Shown here piece by piece: positions 50,538-63,083 of a stretch of DNA of 64,000 nt. The DNA comes from Archegozetes longisetosus (lineage: Eukaryota > Arthropoda > Arachnida > Sarcoptiformes > Trhypochthoniidae). The stretch spans positions 14,858,220-14,922,219 of the forward strand of contig JAEMBT020000001.1 of NCBI GenBank assembly GCA_018873245.2, in the 5' to 3' direction. Every line of letters starts with the position of its first letter. The stretch's first letter is position 1. The notes under the pieces are model-generated. The model saw nothing but the letters and a program-made list of their open reading frames with translations. It did not search any database and had not been told where the DNA came from. The position numbers and the translations under genes were made by a program.

Positions 50538-50569
<32 letters not shown>
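50107..50569. repeat. Duplicated block, copy B (GA-microsatellite end)
   Basis: Paralogous to 35608-36070. The microsatellite here is a GAAA run followed by a GA run (about 50519-50569). Confidence 0.85.
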
Positions 50570-50572
<3 letters not shown>

Positions 50573-50738
50573 ATTGATATGTAATGCACTATAATATAGT
50601 GAACTATGAAAAGGCTCTAACATTTAAGTCAATGTTTATTCATAAAGTTATATACCTGTACTTAACTTATAAGTTATTGCTAAACTTAATGTATTTTAAT
50701 CTCTCTTTTGTAAAAGATTTTATATGATACTATATATA

Positions 50739-52274
50739 CGTGGGTGACTCAAAATGTTTTCTCTATAAAATATAAGCGATCGAACAATAAATAAAATATT
50801 ATCTTAAATTTAAAACATTAAATTACATAAATTTAGAGATCGCTGTTTTCGGGTTAAACCCGAAAAATCCCGCACCTACACAAAGTTTATTTTAATCTAC
50901 TCTGCGCTCGATACGTGTTTTCGTTCGTTAGAAAACAGATTTTTGTTTACTTTTATTAAAAAATACAATAAAAATGGGAGGAAATAAAAAATATTTCCTG
51001 CGGTAGTCTAATCGCTGAAAGATCATTCAGTAAGTTACGTGATGCAATGCTAAGAAAAGAACTAGACTCTCACAGAATAGTTTGAATTTGAACGCAATAC
51101 CATATTTTAATAGTGATATTGAAGGACATTTTAAATGATGTGATCTGTAACTAAAGCGGTCAAATAAAACTCGATTTAACCCGCCGATTTTAAGGTAAAA
51201 TAAAATCCGAAAACAGTGATCTCTACATAAGTTTATAGGATAAAGCACAGATCAACTGCAGGGTGCACACAGATATTTATAGTTGATTTGATGATATGAA
51301 CTCGATTGAGAATTCGCCCATATTAATCTACCACCCAGCTAACAAATTTTCGCTACTCTTAGTTTTACGATTCAAAATGATTAATATTATAAAGGTATTA
51401 TGGTCAATAACTTTTTTCTCAAAACATATCATTTTAAATCTTAAAACTAAAAGCAGTGAAAGCATTGGTCTTGATGATAAATTGACGTGAGTGAATTCTC
51501 AATCGAGATCATATCACTTAATCTACTATAAATGTCTGTATGAATGCTGCAATTGATCTGTGCTTTTGCTAGAGTGACCAAGTGTCTCACATCTTGCGGG
51601 ATTGTCCTGCATTCACCTTTTGCGGGACGGAAGATATTTGTATTTCATTAAATATTTCTGTTGACAGAAATGCTTTATTTGATGAGTACTCATATAATGT
51701 GATATTTAAATTCTTGGTTAAAGATGATAGAAGTTTAGATTATGAAAATTGTGTTGTAAAATTTTAGGAAAAAATAACTTTCTTAATTTGCAATATGTAA
51801 TTGATTGTATTATGTGTATACCTATTTGTAACGATTACGTTGAGAGGGTGTTTGGTGTAATGCAGAATCCTTGGAGTGGACTGATAGACTGACGAACGTA
51901 ATGGAATGAATATTAGTTTAGTAAGAGCAGAAATATGCACACGACTTAATTTTTCAATGACATATTCCGAACTTTATGATTTCATAAAAAGCATTAATGA
52001 ATTATTTGCAGCAAAGTCTCAGAAGAAGTATAAGTTTTTGAACAGCAAAATTGTAAATTTGTAAATAAACTTTGTTTTAAAATTAAAACTTATATTTTTA
52101 CTTATATTTAAAATTACAAGGGGCCAAAATTTTTTTGTCCAGTATTTAAAAGTTTTTGACCTAGTCACCCTAGCCTATAAACTTATGCAATGTTATGGTT
52201 TAAATTTGAGATAATTTTTTATTTATAGCTCGGTCGCTTATATATCAGGGAGAAAACTTTTTGAATCACCCACG
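50739..52274. mobile_element. TA-flanked element, 1.5 kb, with transposase-like debris
   Basis: The ends cgtgggtgactcaaaatg and its diverged inverse (ctttttgaatcacccacg) are terminal inverted repeats of about 25 bp, with TA on each side (50737-50738, 52275-52276). Inside are hAT-like C-terminal fragments (plus frame AERSFSKLRDAMLRKELDS near 51015-51075; MNISLVRAEICTRLNFSM near 51908-51962). There are two inner inverted pairs (agatcgctgttttcgg at about 50838 with ccgaaaacagtgatct at about 51208; gatatgaactcgattgagaa at about 51293 with ttctcaatcgagatcatatc at about 51495). It appears to be a composite of several nested elements at the site equivalent to the mariner insertion of copy A. Confidence 0.7.
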
Positions 52275-52882
52275 TATATTATATTATACTTGTGTGACAG
52301 AAGTTAGAAAGTCCAAAACTTATGGTTGAAAACAATTTAGTTTAATTACCTTAATATAGAATTATCAGAATGTGATACTTTTTTCTGAGTATTTAAAATA
52401 CTTATTTCAATTGTTATTCTTGGATTAACAAACAAGTTCATCAAATACACATTACGTGATTTTACTTATTAATTTTCTAATTACTAATTTCTCTAAAATA
52501 AAGAAAATGTTTCTGCCCCAAGTTAAATGAACACGTAATTAAAAAATAATATTTGAGCAGAATGTCTATAATTTAATCAATAAATTTCAGGTGGAGAAAT
52601 TTTTCTTGTTGAAGATGGGACTTTGTTAAATAATCAAATAAATATTCGAAACAAAATAATAAGAACGTCAATAACTATGAAATAATTCACTTTAAAGGAT
52701 TGTTTGAAACAAATATAATTTATTTAATTGGTTTTAAGAAGTATCTGAAAATGAAAATACTTTCATACTTTTAAGAAAATTAATTTTGTATTAATTATAA
52801 CTTTGGTACCCTAGATAAAAATGATACTCTAAGTTTCGATACAGTAATAATTTATACGAGACATACTACATGTTAAAGTAAA

Positions 52883-55342
52883 ATGGAAAATATAACAAAT
52901 AAATTCGAGACTTATGTAATTATTTCGTTCAAATTTATAATTAAATTATGTTTATTCTTAATAGTGATCTATCAATTCGTTGAAATAACAAACGATTTTT
53001 TGAGTTTCCCGATTCAAGTAAAACTTGAAATAAACAATCTTAATGCAATTGACTTACCATCAATTACATTCTGCTTAAAACAAACTGATTTTTGTATAAG
53101 AAAAAACTATTGATCTATCGAGAACACATCGGAAAGTTTTGAAACAACGGATAATAAAATTAAATTGAAAAACAATGAAAGCTTTCAAAATAATGCTCAT
53201 TTCTATCAACTATTTGAACAAACAGTTAACTTAACTTTGATTTCGGGCTGTTCTGCGAATTTAAGTTTAAATAATGAATTCAAATATTACAATAATTGCG
53301 AACTGATTGGAAAGGTTGTGGAATTAATCAGCAAAAATCATCGATATGAGGAGTGTTTCACATTCTTTAATATAAATCAACGCAACTTCAAAGATATGAA
53401 TTCTCTTAAAATGGAAAAATCAAGTTATGCAATGTTCAAAATTTCACTTGAAAAGCTTGAAGATTTGAAACGCTCGAGCAAGGGGACAGATCTGATTTAT
53501 ACAGGCCTTCATTCTTCAAGTTCTGTATTCACTCCATCATATTTTAGTGTACTATATTTGAATTCGTCAACTCTCATTTTAAAGTTTTCCAAAAGTGTTG
53601 TTGAGAGAATTGAATGGCCTCATTAAACAGATTGTATTAAACAAGGTTTTATTCTCAAACAAATAATTTTGAAATCGATGTTATATTGAATAATAAAACA
53701 ATGAGTACAAAACTTTGTGGCGGAAATACATTTAAAATTTTATCTCACCAAAAAATATCAATGCGTTGTTCACGGAGATGTCGCCAGAACTGTAATATTG
53801 AATACTTAAAAAGTCAACAATTAGAGATTCAAAGTGAAAAATCCACAGTAAAAAAGATAATAATTCAATCAGATAATTGTCCAACATTCACATATAAATT
53901 ATATGAAAAAATTTCACTGACTATGCATCAGATTTAGGTTCAATAATCTCGATTTGGTTTGGACTATGAATTGATTCGCATAAACTTGTAAAATACATTA
54001 TTTCTATAGTTGTTTACATCTCTCGAAAGTTGAACATCTCATTGAATTTGAATAGAATTTTGATAATTCTATTTAACAACGATTTTGTTTTATATTTAGT
54101 TATTATCAATAGTTATATGACATCCTTGTTTGAGAAATTCTGCAAAATGAATTTGAAAGTTGTATTTAAAATGATTTGCATCACTTTGTTTTATTTACCA
54201 ATCAATTGAAATAACATCAGAATATCTTGAATATAAAACGGTAGTTGGAGTTAAACCAAGAGAACATTTTGTTGATGGAAGTTTCGATTCTTTTCCCGCT
54301 ATAACCATTTGTGAACCGAAGAGTTCAAAGTTTGATATAATGAAGATTGAATTAGGATCAAAAAGGTGGATCGATAAATATAAGCATACAATAATTGTAC
54401 ATTTTATAAAAATGGTTATACTTTCTGTGGTATAACTTACGATCAATATATTAAACTATTGGATAATCAAACACTCATCGAATTAGTTGAATCTTATTGA
54501 CACGAAAGCTCTTGAAGTCATCTTTGAAGTTTATTCTGGAAAGAGATGGCATAAATGTGAAGATGTGGTTAATATGGTTACCAGTTATTCAAAAGTAGAA
54601 AAGTGCTTTACCCTTATGAGTCGATTGAATAGAAAGTTTAATAGTTCGCTAAAAATATCTCATATTCAACTTATTTCACTCAGAGCAGAGAAACTTTTGT
54701 TCATACATGATGTCAACAAATTGCCTTCTTTTTCGATGAGCAAAATACCTGGAATACCAGGTAATCTTAAGGCTATCATATATGATAAGACTTCATTCAA
54801 ACGACTTCCGCCTCATTATGAAACTAATTGTCAATATTATGAATCAAGTATTAGATCTCAAGAGCAATGTATTAATGAAATAATACTGGGAAAATTTTTA
54901 AAATAATTGTTTACCGAAAAATTATCAGTTTTTGACATACGTTGTTGATAACTATAACTATACTAAATATAAATATAGATTCTGTGAGAATCTGACCTTC
55001 AATATTGATTTTGAAAAGTTATATCGAATATGCAGAAAGTCGTGTAATGAAGATATATATATATATGAGATTTGGAATATAGTGAATCAAGGAACTATAC
55101 TTAAATCAGCTAATAGTCAATATTTTGAATTCGTATACAGACCTCAACTAAATTTCATTCAATATTTAGTTAATATTGGTGGATTATCAGGTCTATGGCA
55201 TGGAATCTCATTAAGTGATTTGAAAAATACAATAATCAGATCAATCAATAAAATCAATATTCGACAAATAACGAGAAAATTTGGCAAATATATCGAACTT
55301 GCGGAATGGTTTGCGAAAAGAATAAGGAGTTTGAAATTAAAG
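52883..55342 (+). pseudogene. DEG/ENaC copy B, domains 1 and 2 (degraded)
   Basis: Homologous to copy A exon 1 throughout. Domain 1 starts MENITNKFETYVIISFK at 52883. Breaks: a TGA at 53111-53113, frame changes, a TAA at 53624-53626 where copy A has CAA, a deletion of about 95 bp next to it, a frame break near 53925 just before TM2, and further breaks through domain 2 around 54190, 54390, 54480 and 54905. Conserved pieces remain between breaks (SMRCSRRCRQNCNIEYLKS, FCENLTFNIDFEKLYRICRK, LVNIGGLSGLWHGIS). The TM2 G-x-S of domain 2 is kept. It cannot make a three-domain protein as it stands. Confidence 0.9.
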
Positions 55343-55405
55343 GTAATTTTTGATTGATCCTCGTCATATTAGTCAAATTTAAAATTAATTTACTTAACAA
55401 TTTAG

Positions 55406-56653
55406 GAAATTATTTACATAATTTCGACCATTCTATTTATTACTCAATCAATGAGAGCAACGTTGAATTTTTTAAATTTCGAATCTGTCATTAAATTGGA
55501 AATAATGGATCAGCATTTCGATCAAATACAAATACCTCAAATTGCATTTTCGATTTTTCCTAAATCTCTTTCACAATCAACAAACAATGAAATGAAAAGA
55601 TTCAACAATTTCAATGAAAGTGTTTACCAAAGGCTCTATTATGAACTCAAATATTTGAATATTTACCAATGTGAATATAAATGTAAAACGGGTTATGAAT
55701 ATTGCGATAGATATTTTAAACCAATTATTGACATAAAACTTGGTGATAAATTTTCGGGATATAAAGAAATATATGATTTGATTCAAATGAAGTCAAGAAT
55801 CGTCAATGAAAGTATTATTGAGAAACTTCAAAATTTTGAAATCACAGCTTTAATTTTCAAATATTTTACTAACGATCAAATAAATATTGCATCAGAAGAA
55901 CATAAAAAACTATCACTCACTAATTTAAAACAAACAAATTTTTTACGCTTTTCTTTCAGTATTCGATTGAAATTAATATGTTTTGTAATAAGAGAAGATG
56001 GAATATATTCCGTAGTTTTTAATGATGAGGAGGTTGCTGTTGCGAAAAGATCATTCGAGCTTTTGGGATATCCATATAAATCTCGATGCGTTCATTATAG
56101 TACTGTCGAAACACCTTTCAATTCATTATCAAATAAACACTGTATTCGAAAGTGTATTAGATATTATTGTAAATTGAGAATGAATTGTTCGTGTTTTACA
56201 TTACGAGATACTATCAGTCAATTAGATTATGGATTTCGAAATCTTGATATTTGTCTGAATAAGACACAAATTAACTCATTTCATGAACGCTATAAAATAG
56301 TTTGTACTAAGTTGTGTCCAAACGATTGTATAAATGATGAATATGCAGCTGACAGAAGAAAATTGTATCTACTAGGTTATGACTACTTCGAAGTGAGACT
56401 AAATTGGGACGAAAGTAAACCATTCATTATCAATAAAGAGACATCTGTTATGTCATTCAATGGCTATTTTTGTTATATCGGAGGTCTATTTGGGATGTGG
56501 TTTGGTGTTAGTGCTAATCAATTATATAAAACAATTTTGAAACATTGTTCAATTTTTTATTCATTAATGATTTATTGTCGAATTTTATTAAATATTTGTA
56601 TTGAGACTATTCATAGTTTAAGAGCATTGGTAAGAAATCACCATAATTTATGA
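55406..56653 (+). CDS. DEG/ENaC copy B, intact third domain (terminal exon)
   Basis: A continuous frame of 415 codons from the splice acceptor (tttag before 55406) to TGA at 56653. It covers TM1 (EIIYIISTILFITQS), the post-TM1 block IPQIAFSIFPK, the Cys-rich core (CVHYSTVETPFNSLSNKHC, CIRKCIRYYCKLRMNCSC, VCTKLCPNDC), TM2 with GMWFGVS and a short cytoplasmic tail. The paralogous copy A has a 1-nt deletion in this TM2. A downstream ATG at 55451 would start after TM1, so a free-standing channel subunit would need a new upstream start. Upstream exon 1 is broken, so this may be a passively surviving frame or a shortened gene. Confidence 0.65.
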   Translation, partial: EIIYIISTILFITQSMRATLNFLNFESVIKLEIMDQHFDQIQIPQIAFSIFPKSLSQSTNNEMKRFNNFNESVYQRLYYELKYLNIYQCEYKCKTGYEYCDRYFKPIIDIKLGDKFSGYKEIYDLIQMKSRIVNESIIEKLQNFEITALIFKYFTNDQINIASEEHKKLSLTNLKQTNFLRFSFSIRLKLICFVIREDGIYSVVFNDEEVAVAKRSFELLGYPYKSRCVHYSTVETPFNSLSNKHCIRKCIRYYCKLRMNCSCFTLRDTISQLDYGFRNLDICLNKTQINSFHERYKIVCTKLCPNDCINDEYAADRRKLYLLGYDYFEVRLNWDESKPFIINKETSVMSFNGYFCYIGGLFGMWFGVSANQLYKTILKHCSIFYSLMIYCRILLNICIETIHSLRALVRNHHNL

Positions 56654-58110
56654 TTAAACTACTATTGACTTTAAATGCCAAAAATGATAAAATTGTTAAT
56701 TTAACACTTAACTCTTCAGCATAAAGTAGAATTAACCTAGGATTAAAAGGTTACTACATATTCTCTGCACTCTATTTCAATGCTAAGCGAGTACTTACGC
56801 TTTTGGAATCAAAGCTACTCATTATTTTCCAGGTTTTAAACTATTTCTTAGTTAATTTCTAGTTATTGTCCTTATATCGTGATCATTGGTTCACTATTAT
56901 GCCATTGCTGTTGGTTACATCACTGCACATCGATATAAATAGGAATAACATGGTGTCAGAAAACAAATATTGCAAATTCCGAGATTCTTGAAGAGTTGTG
57001 TAGAAACCAACATCACAATTTCACTATAATATTATAATTTATTGCTAAATATACAGCAAAATTTTACAAAATTCACAACATTTTTAACAAAATAGAAAAG
57101 AGCACTAATTTATATTAAATATTATCTTATATTGAGCGTGCAAAGCTCCTCATAGCAGCTCTTGTACACCGACGATACTCGGTGAAAATCTACTATCTAA
57201 TAGTTTCTATAAGTACACCACAGGACGTTGAGTTTGACCTTTGGCTCAGGATTAAATGAGTTTTTGGAAATTTTTTTCTCCTAAAGATTCTTCAGTAAAA
57301 TTTTTAAAAATTCATATCTACCTCTCTAGTTACTTTTGATACTTTCCCCCGTACAGCTGATGGGCCTCGGAGAGTAATACAAGATAATAGTCTCGAACGA
57401 AAATTTAAAGAAATCCTTATCGGACCGTTCTTTAGTGAAATATAAAACTAAAGTGAAGATATATTTGAGTAGTATTTTTATTTCTGCATTCGTTTATACA
57501 GATATACCTTTTAAACCTAGACTTGATAAAATCGGCTGAATTTCAAGCGTTTTATTATGTATTACCATAAATTACGACTCTGGTACCTCTTAACAAAATG
57601 CTGCTGAAGACAGAGCATTCATATGTAATATAATAGTTACAAACTATTCCTTAAAATAGTTATCTGAGTAAAATTTAGTAATAGTTATCTGTTATAAAAT
57701 TTTATCAAAACTGGTACTTAACAGTCGGCTCATAGCTATAAAACAGCTTCTATCTGATGCAAAACTGTAAAATCTGTAAAAACCAATCAAATATAAGTGT
57801 ATGTCTAAAGACTAAAAGACATAAATTGAACTAATTCTGATGATTAGCGATGGTAACAATTGAAAAAGGCTTCCATCCAAAAGTCACTTCTATAGTTATT
57901 ATAAATAATTCTGTAATGGTAAAATATTTAGAAAAATCCTTCGCCTCAATTTAATAAATTCAAACTTAAGGAGAAAGAAATCGAGATCATCTGACTCAAG
58001 TTCTATTCTTACCTCAAGCTTATTATAAACAATGTAGATTATAAAAGCTCTACACAAGTAAAATTATTAGTCTTAGATATAGATTAAAATTAGAAATGTT
58101 TTATGAAAAG

Positions 58111-60462
58111 TTTAATATTACATTATCATTATTCTATATGACTACACTTTAATTTATTAAAGTTACAATTTAAAACTTTGTAACACAATAGTTGCAATTT
58201 TGACAAAGTGGTTGTCCGGACATCCATGGAAGATTGGCCCCAGTGGAGTTCAGACCGGCTGACTTTACCAACAGATAGAGGTGGGTGAATGAAGTATAAT
58301 GGCACCTTGATAGCTTTTCATATCTCGGGGTAAAGTTTGTAAAAACCAAATAAACCTTAAAACTTTGGAAACTTATAACTCAAAAACTATTGAGCATAGA
58401 ATTATGAGATTTGGAATGTTAAGTCATAGCAATCAAGTGTATTCAACGATAGGCTGAAACTCGTGTCTTATTATTGTTTAGTAGGTTTTCTAAAGATTAA
58501 AAATCTTCTATCGCCAAATAGTAAAATACCCTATTCTGTAAACTGTTGCTCATTTTCAAAGGCATTATTAATAAATTTCTTTTTATTTTAACATGTGTGA
58601 AAATTGTAGTTATTAATTTAATTTAGCATTATGAGTCATACCAGTATTAAAACTAAAGAAATTGTAGCTTTTTTGGCTAAATAGGATATAAAAAAGTAAT
58701 TGTAAGTAGCTATTATTAACTGTGCGTACATCGCATTCTCTGCATTTTAATATTAAAAGAATAATACAGTTAATTTTTGTGTTTATGATGCACTGTCTCT
58801 CAAAATACCGCTACTTCATGTAGTTTCAAAGGTCAGTTCAAGATTTGATATAAATTTTGATCGAACTTTTCTTCTTTTCTCAGTAATCATCTCATATACA
58901 GTTGAGTACATAGTAACCTCTTTTTAAAAGTACAGAAATAAGCCTTATGGATTTGTTTGTATCTTATTAAAAAAGGCTTACTAGGAGTTCGAGATAAAGT
59001 TACTTAGAATATAAGACAAAAATACAATGTGATTATCACTAGTGATCAAAAGTAAACTAGATCAAATAGAAGTTACAATTTCAATATCTAATTGAAATCT
59101 CAATTTTGATAAGGAAAATAATGGAAAGCATTAAATGACTGTGAATTCAAGCGAAATGTTGTGTGGGATTGGGTCAAAAGTCTAGCAATTGAACGATGAT
59201 TATGACTTCGTTCAGAATGATGGAAAGCTGATTTGCCGAAAACTAGAGGGACGAAGAGCTGAATGAAGAAAAAGCTAGCAAAACTTTAGAACTGAGCAAA
59301 ATGATTAAGCGTGACTTGTCTGCTGAAATGATATAAGCTACGCGCTGACAGTAACTCATTTGATCTAATCTCGACGAACCTGATCAAACCTAAGTTGACT
59401 TGTAAGTATACGGTCAAAGCGCTTCGCATTCTTCGCTCTACGACCTGATGCTATTCTCGCTTAGTTTGAATGACGCACGTCGACACTTAATTATTTGACA
59501 AAGAAATCTTGCATCTTAAATATTACTTGACTAAAAATTTTAAGTGGAATATTTGAAGCACAGTTTGCTTCGGCAAAAAATAGAGTCATTATCATAGGTG
59601 CAGCATGGCAGGGGAAGGTCAGTTATACCGTTCTCGTAACTTTACAGTGTTCAGGTACATTCGGAGCGTGATCTGCTTTATTGAAAAATTTGACGACCAA
59701 GTTTTTGGAGGCTTGGTTAAGTGGATACTAGACAGAGAATGGCAAGTACGGCCTTCGATGTTTCTAAGTAGCTGCCTATTTCCTTATTCTCTTCATTGAT
59801 CTAAAGATGATGACGTCTATACACACATCAGTAAAGGCACGTTTATGTAATTATACTCGATTTTTCATCGAATCGACTATTCGGTAATTCGGAAATATAC
59901 AATGATTGTTACTATCAACTGATCCATTATGACTTTAGCTCAAGAAGCTCGCGTCCAAGAAGTAATTTCGACAAAAGATATCGAAATAGTTTACGCATGT
60001 CTTCAGTTGGGTGATTAGAGTATAAAATGATTATTGTCATCTATGACCATGAACTAGTTGATGGTGGTAATCATGTATATACTCTAACTAATCATCGGTT
60101 TAATTGTTGATCCTTGATTGTGTTGGTCATCTGATTGTCAGTCTTTTGATCCAAACCCACTTTGCTTATAAGCTCTTCAGGCCCAAAAGACTGAGCCTGA
60201 ACCTAAACTAGCAAAAGGCTTCTCGAGCTGAGCCTGGAGCCTAAGCTCAACCTGAGCTTATAAACAACGTTAATTAAAACAAATTGAACTACTTACTATA
60301 TTGTTAGCAGTGAATTCTCTAATTTTCAAACATCTTTGTTTTGATGGAATATTCAAACAAGTGTTTTAATGACATTTTCTGTATTTTTATTCAACGAATC
60401 ATGAATTGTAAAAGTCTAATAAAACACTTGAATTAGAATGATCGCAATAGAAAAAAATTCTA
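58111..60462. other. Gene-free spacer
   Basis: No supported gene. A GC-richer patch at about 58205-58275 is too irregular for a tRNA. A run of gagcctga/gagcctaa-like units occurs near 60190-60250. The 64-codon frame at 59605 has no recognisable features. Confidence 0.4.
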
Positions 60463-60468
60463 TTTATT
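60463..60468 (-). terminator. Polyadenylation signal of SORD copy 2
   Basis: AATAAA on the minus strand 45 nt after the TAA stop codon, the expected position for 3' end formation. Confidence 0.55.
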
Positions 60469-60512
60469 GAAAGATTAGTTAAATGAGAGTTAAGCAATTT
60501 TCAATCTATATA

Positions 60513-62153
60513 TTATTCAAAACATTCAATTTGTACTTTAATCGCTCCCCCGGCACCAGTTCTTGCAGTTTCAAATGCTTCTAAAGCGTCTTCAATCTTA
60601 TATCGATGTGTTATCAAAGGCTTGACATTGAGTTTTCCGCTTGAAACCAGATATATGGCGAGTGGGAAGCTAGTTCAATGAGATCATGAAAGAGTTTACT
60701 TGTCTTCAAGTTAAATGAACTTATAAATTAGTCCATAATAGATAAGACTAAATCTAAAGCTTTAAAACTTAAACTAATCAATCGAAGTACTTCACATTTA
60801 TTATCAGTTTTTGTTACGAAATTTGTTAACTTGTGGGCTAATTATTACTTATCAAGAATTATCTGGTCTCAAAAAGTGCAAAACACAGCTCAACTAACTC
60901 CAGAAATGACACAAATTAGTTCAGTGTTTAAAGTATAAAGTTTTCCATTGAATTTATACAAACCTATGTCGATATCGTTTAACACCAAATAAGTTGACTT
61001 CACGACAGGCAGCACTTGATAGGGCAACCGTTACTTTATTATGATTGAGACCAACCATAACCACAGTTCCGCCATCTTTTGTTACGAAAATGGCTAAATT
61101 GAGACTCGACTCAGCGCCACTGCATTCCAATGTTATATCTGGTGAATCTCCTAACAATTCTTCCACCTGTTGTGCAAGTGATTCGGTGTCTAATTTTGGG
61201 TTAATCAGTAACGTCTTCTCAACGCCCATCTCTTTAGCAAAATTCAGTCGATCTTCATTGATATCTGGAATACAAATGATTCTATAGTTGTATTCCATTC
61301 TTTGAAATATTCTATAATTACCTAAAATGCAAACGTCTTCAGCTCCAAGTGCTTTAGCAGCCATTGCCGACAGGAGGCCAACAGGTCCGGCACCGGTGAC
61401 CATTACTTTTTGTCCCGAGCCCATTTCAATGTTAGCTCTTTTACAGGCATAGACTGCAACAGCCAAGGGTTCCATCAGAGCACCCTCTCCATAAGTCATA
61501 TTATCAGGTAGTCTAAAATAGTTAATATTAATATTATTGCTATGTAATATAAAGCCACTAAAAATCAAAATATTGATTGAGAATTACTTATGGCAAAAGG
61601 CAGAGCTATGATTGTAGTATCTTCTGAGCGCTCCTCCAGTCGGTGGCACTCCATGAAAGAGAACATCTGGACATAGATTGTAAAAGCCATCCTTACAGAC
61701 CTTACATGACATGCAACCAGTTCCAGGCTCCACAACTACACGATCACCAACTTTGAGATTCTTAACATGGCTCCCAACTTTAACAATAGTAGCACTCGAT
61801 TCATGTCCAGTTACTATTGGAGAGTTAATGACCCACTTATCAATGCGACCGTCTTTCCAGAAGTGCACGTCTGAACCACAGATTCCGACTTTATTATAAA
61901 AAATACAAACCATTTAAAGCTTATTTGTTCTTTGATTTCATCACTCATTCTAAGAATCACTACATACCTGTATTTGATGCCAACTGCACTTCTAATGTGG
62001 AAGAAAATATACATAATTAAAATTATTTTCAACAATTACTTAATTAGTGACAGGTTTACCATAAGGTCCGGGCTCTTCCGGAAGTTCTGACTGTTCGACT
62101 CTCAGATCATCTTTCTTATGAATAACAACTGATAAATTGTCTCTTTTGTCCAT
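60513..62153 (-). CDS. SORD: Sorbitol dehydrogenase-like zinc MDR enzyme, copy 2
   Basis: Six exons on the minus strand: 62153-62060, 61991-61968, 61888-61588, 61512-61322, 61264-60964 and 60669-60513, giving 355 codons plus TAA. Exon sizes (94, 24, 301, 191, 301, 157) match copy 1 (94, 24, 301, 191, 301, 154), so the paralogs share all intron sites. Visible: GICGSDVHFW (catalytic zinc Cys), TGHESSATI (His/Glu), GCMSCKVCKDGFYNLC (structural zinc), EGALMEPLAVAVYAC, GAGPVGLLS (NAD fold), RYRHS. The intron between exons 4 and 5 happens to be open in frame, so a naive ORF reads through it; the GT/AG ends and copy 1 show it is spliced. Last intron is 294 nt. Intact. Polyol oxidation is inferred from family; exact substrate unknown. 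Confidence 0.93.
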
Positions 62154-62190
62154 TATTAAAAACTTGAAGAAACTATATAAAAATTTTAAA

Positions 62191-62219
62191 CTATATATGA
62201 GTGAACTACAGAACTTCTG
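62191..62219 (-). promoter_or_regulatory. Conserved upstream block of SORD copy 2
   Basis: About 40-66 bp before the ATG; minus strand cagaagttct, tcactcata, tatatag in the same order as upstream of SORD copy 1 (33881-33914). The tatatag is a TATA-like candidate. Confidence 0.4.
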
Positions 62220-62363
62220 CTGATTTCAAAGCATTTGATATCAACTTATATACTCTGTTCTGTTATTCTGACAAACTTTCGCAATCAAATATATATTTGA
62301 AACAGAGCCAAGTATTGTGCTTGAATAACTTCTTTGAGTCAAATGTTACGCTCAATCATTCTA

Positions 62364-62766
62364 CAGGGCTGTTTTTATATACCTGAACGTACGAGAACGA
62401 TATGATTGGCTGAACTCATTCCTTATATATACTTATTGAGTATAGGGTAATCTTTTAAATAAGAAAAATTTTACGACTAAATTTATACCCTTTTATTACT
62501 TTACTACAGGTGTGCATAATTATAGAAGTGTATATTTTTGCTTTAATTCTTTGTTTAATCCTCAATTTATTAAACAAAAGATTAACATTTATCATTATTT
62601 TATTTACAAAAACAAAAGATTTATATTTATCTTAATTTTATTAGTCAAAATATTCGTTCCCTTTTTCAACTACACTCCGTACAAAATATATGTAAAACAT
62701 CAATACTATTAACTAATTGATTAATAGTAGAAGAAACACCTGTTCAGTTATTTAAAAACAGCCCTG
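62364..62766. mobile_element. MITE family 1, copy B (TA-flanked)
   Basis: 403 bp with perfect inverted ends cagggctgttttta and taaaaacagccctg and TA on both sides (62362-62363, 62767-62768). Nearly identical through its length to 7027-7441, which makes it a fairly recent dispersed family. It lies upstream of SORD copy 2. Confidence 0.9.
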
Positions 62767-63083
62767 TATTCTACTGATTGCAAAAGTACTCAAATTAAAT
62801 TTTCGTTTTATAAACATATTCTGAATATGAGATCAATTGACAAGTAAAAAGCAAAATACGTGATCTCGAAGTTATGATAACTAATAAATAAAATTTTAAT
62901 CTATTGCAAAACTTTTACTCTGATAACTTATGTTCATATACAAATCGAAATGTGTGTTATCTTTTTTCTGCTTATGCAACGTAATTAAATTGATAATTTA
63001 TAAACCTATAAATAATGTTTTACAGGTGTTTTAGTTACAAAAATTCTTAAGACCGAAAAAATACGACTTAATACTTGACAAAA

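Larger units (their letters stand above)
52275..58110. repeat. Segmental duplication, copy B (DEG/ENaC block)
   Basis: Paralogous to 42829-48300; begins right after the 1.5-kb element and runs through the channel pseudogene into its 3' flank. Spacing in the 3' flank differs by several indels. Confidence 0.85.

Noticed and set aside
58205..58275. Possible tRNA in a GC-richer patch
   Set aside because: Could not form a cloverleaf with acceptor and T-arm pairing; no GGTTCRANNCC box.
60954..61568. One long SORD exon covering 61512-60964
   Set aside because: The frame passes through an intron that happens to lack stops; GT/AG ends and the exon plan of copy 1 show it is spliced out.
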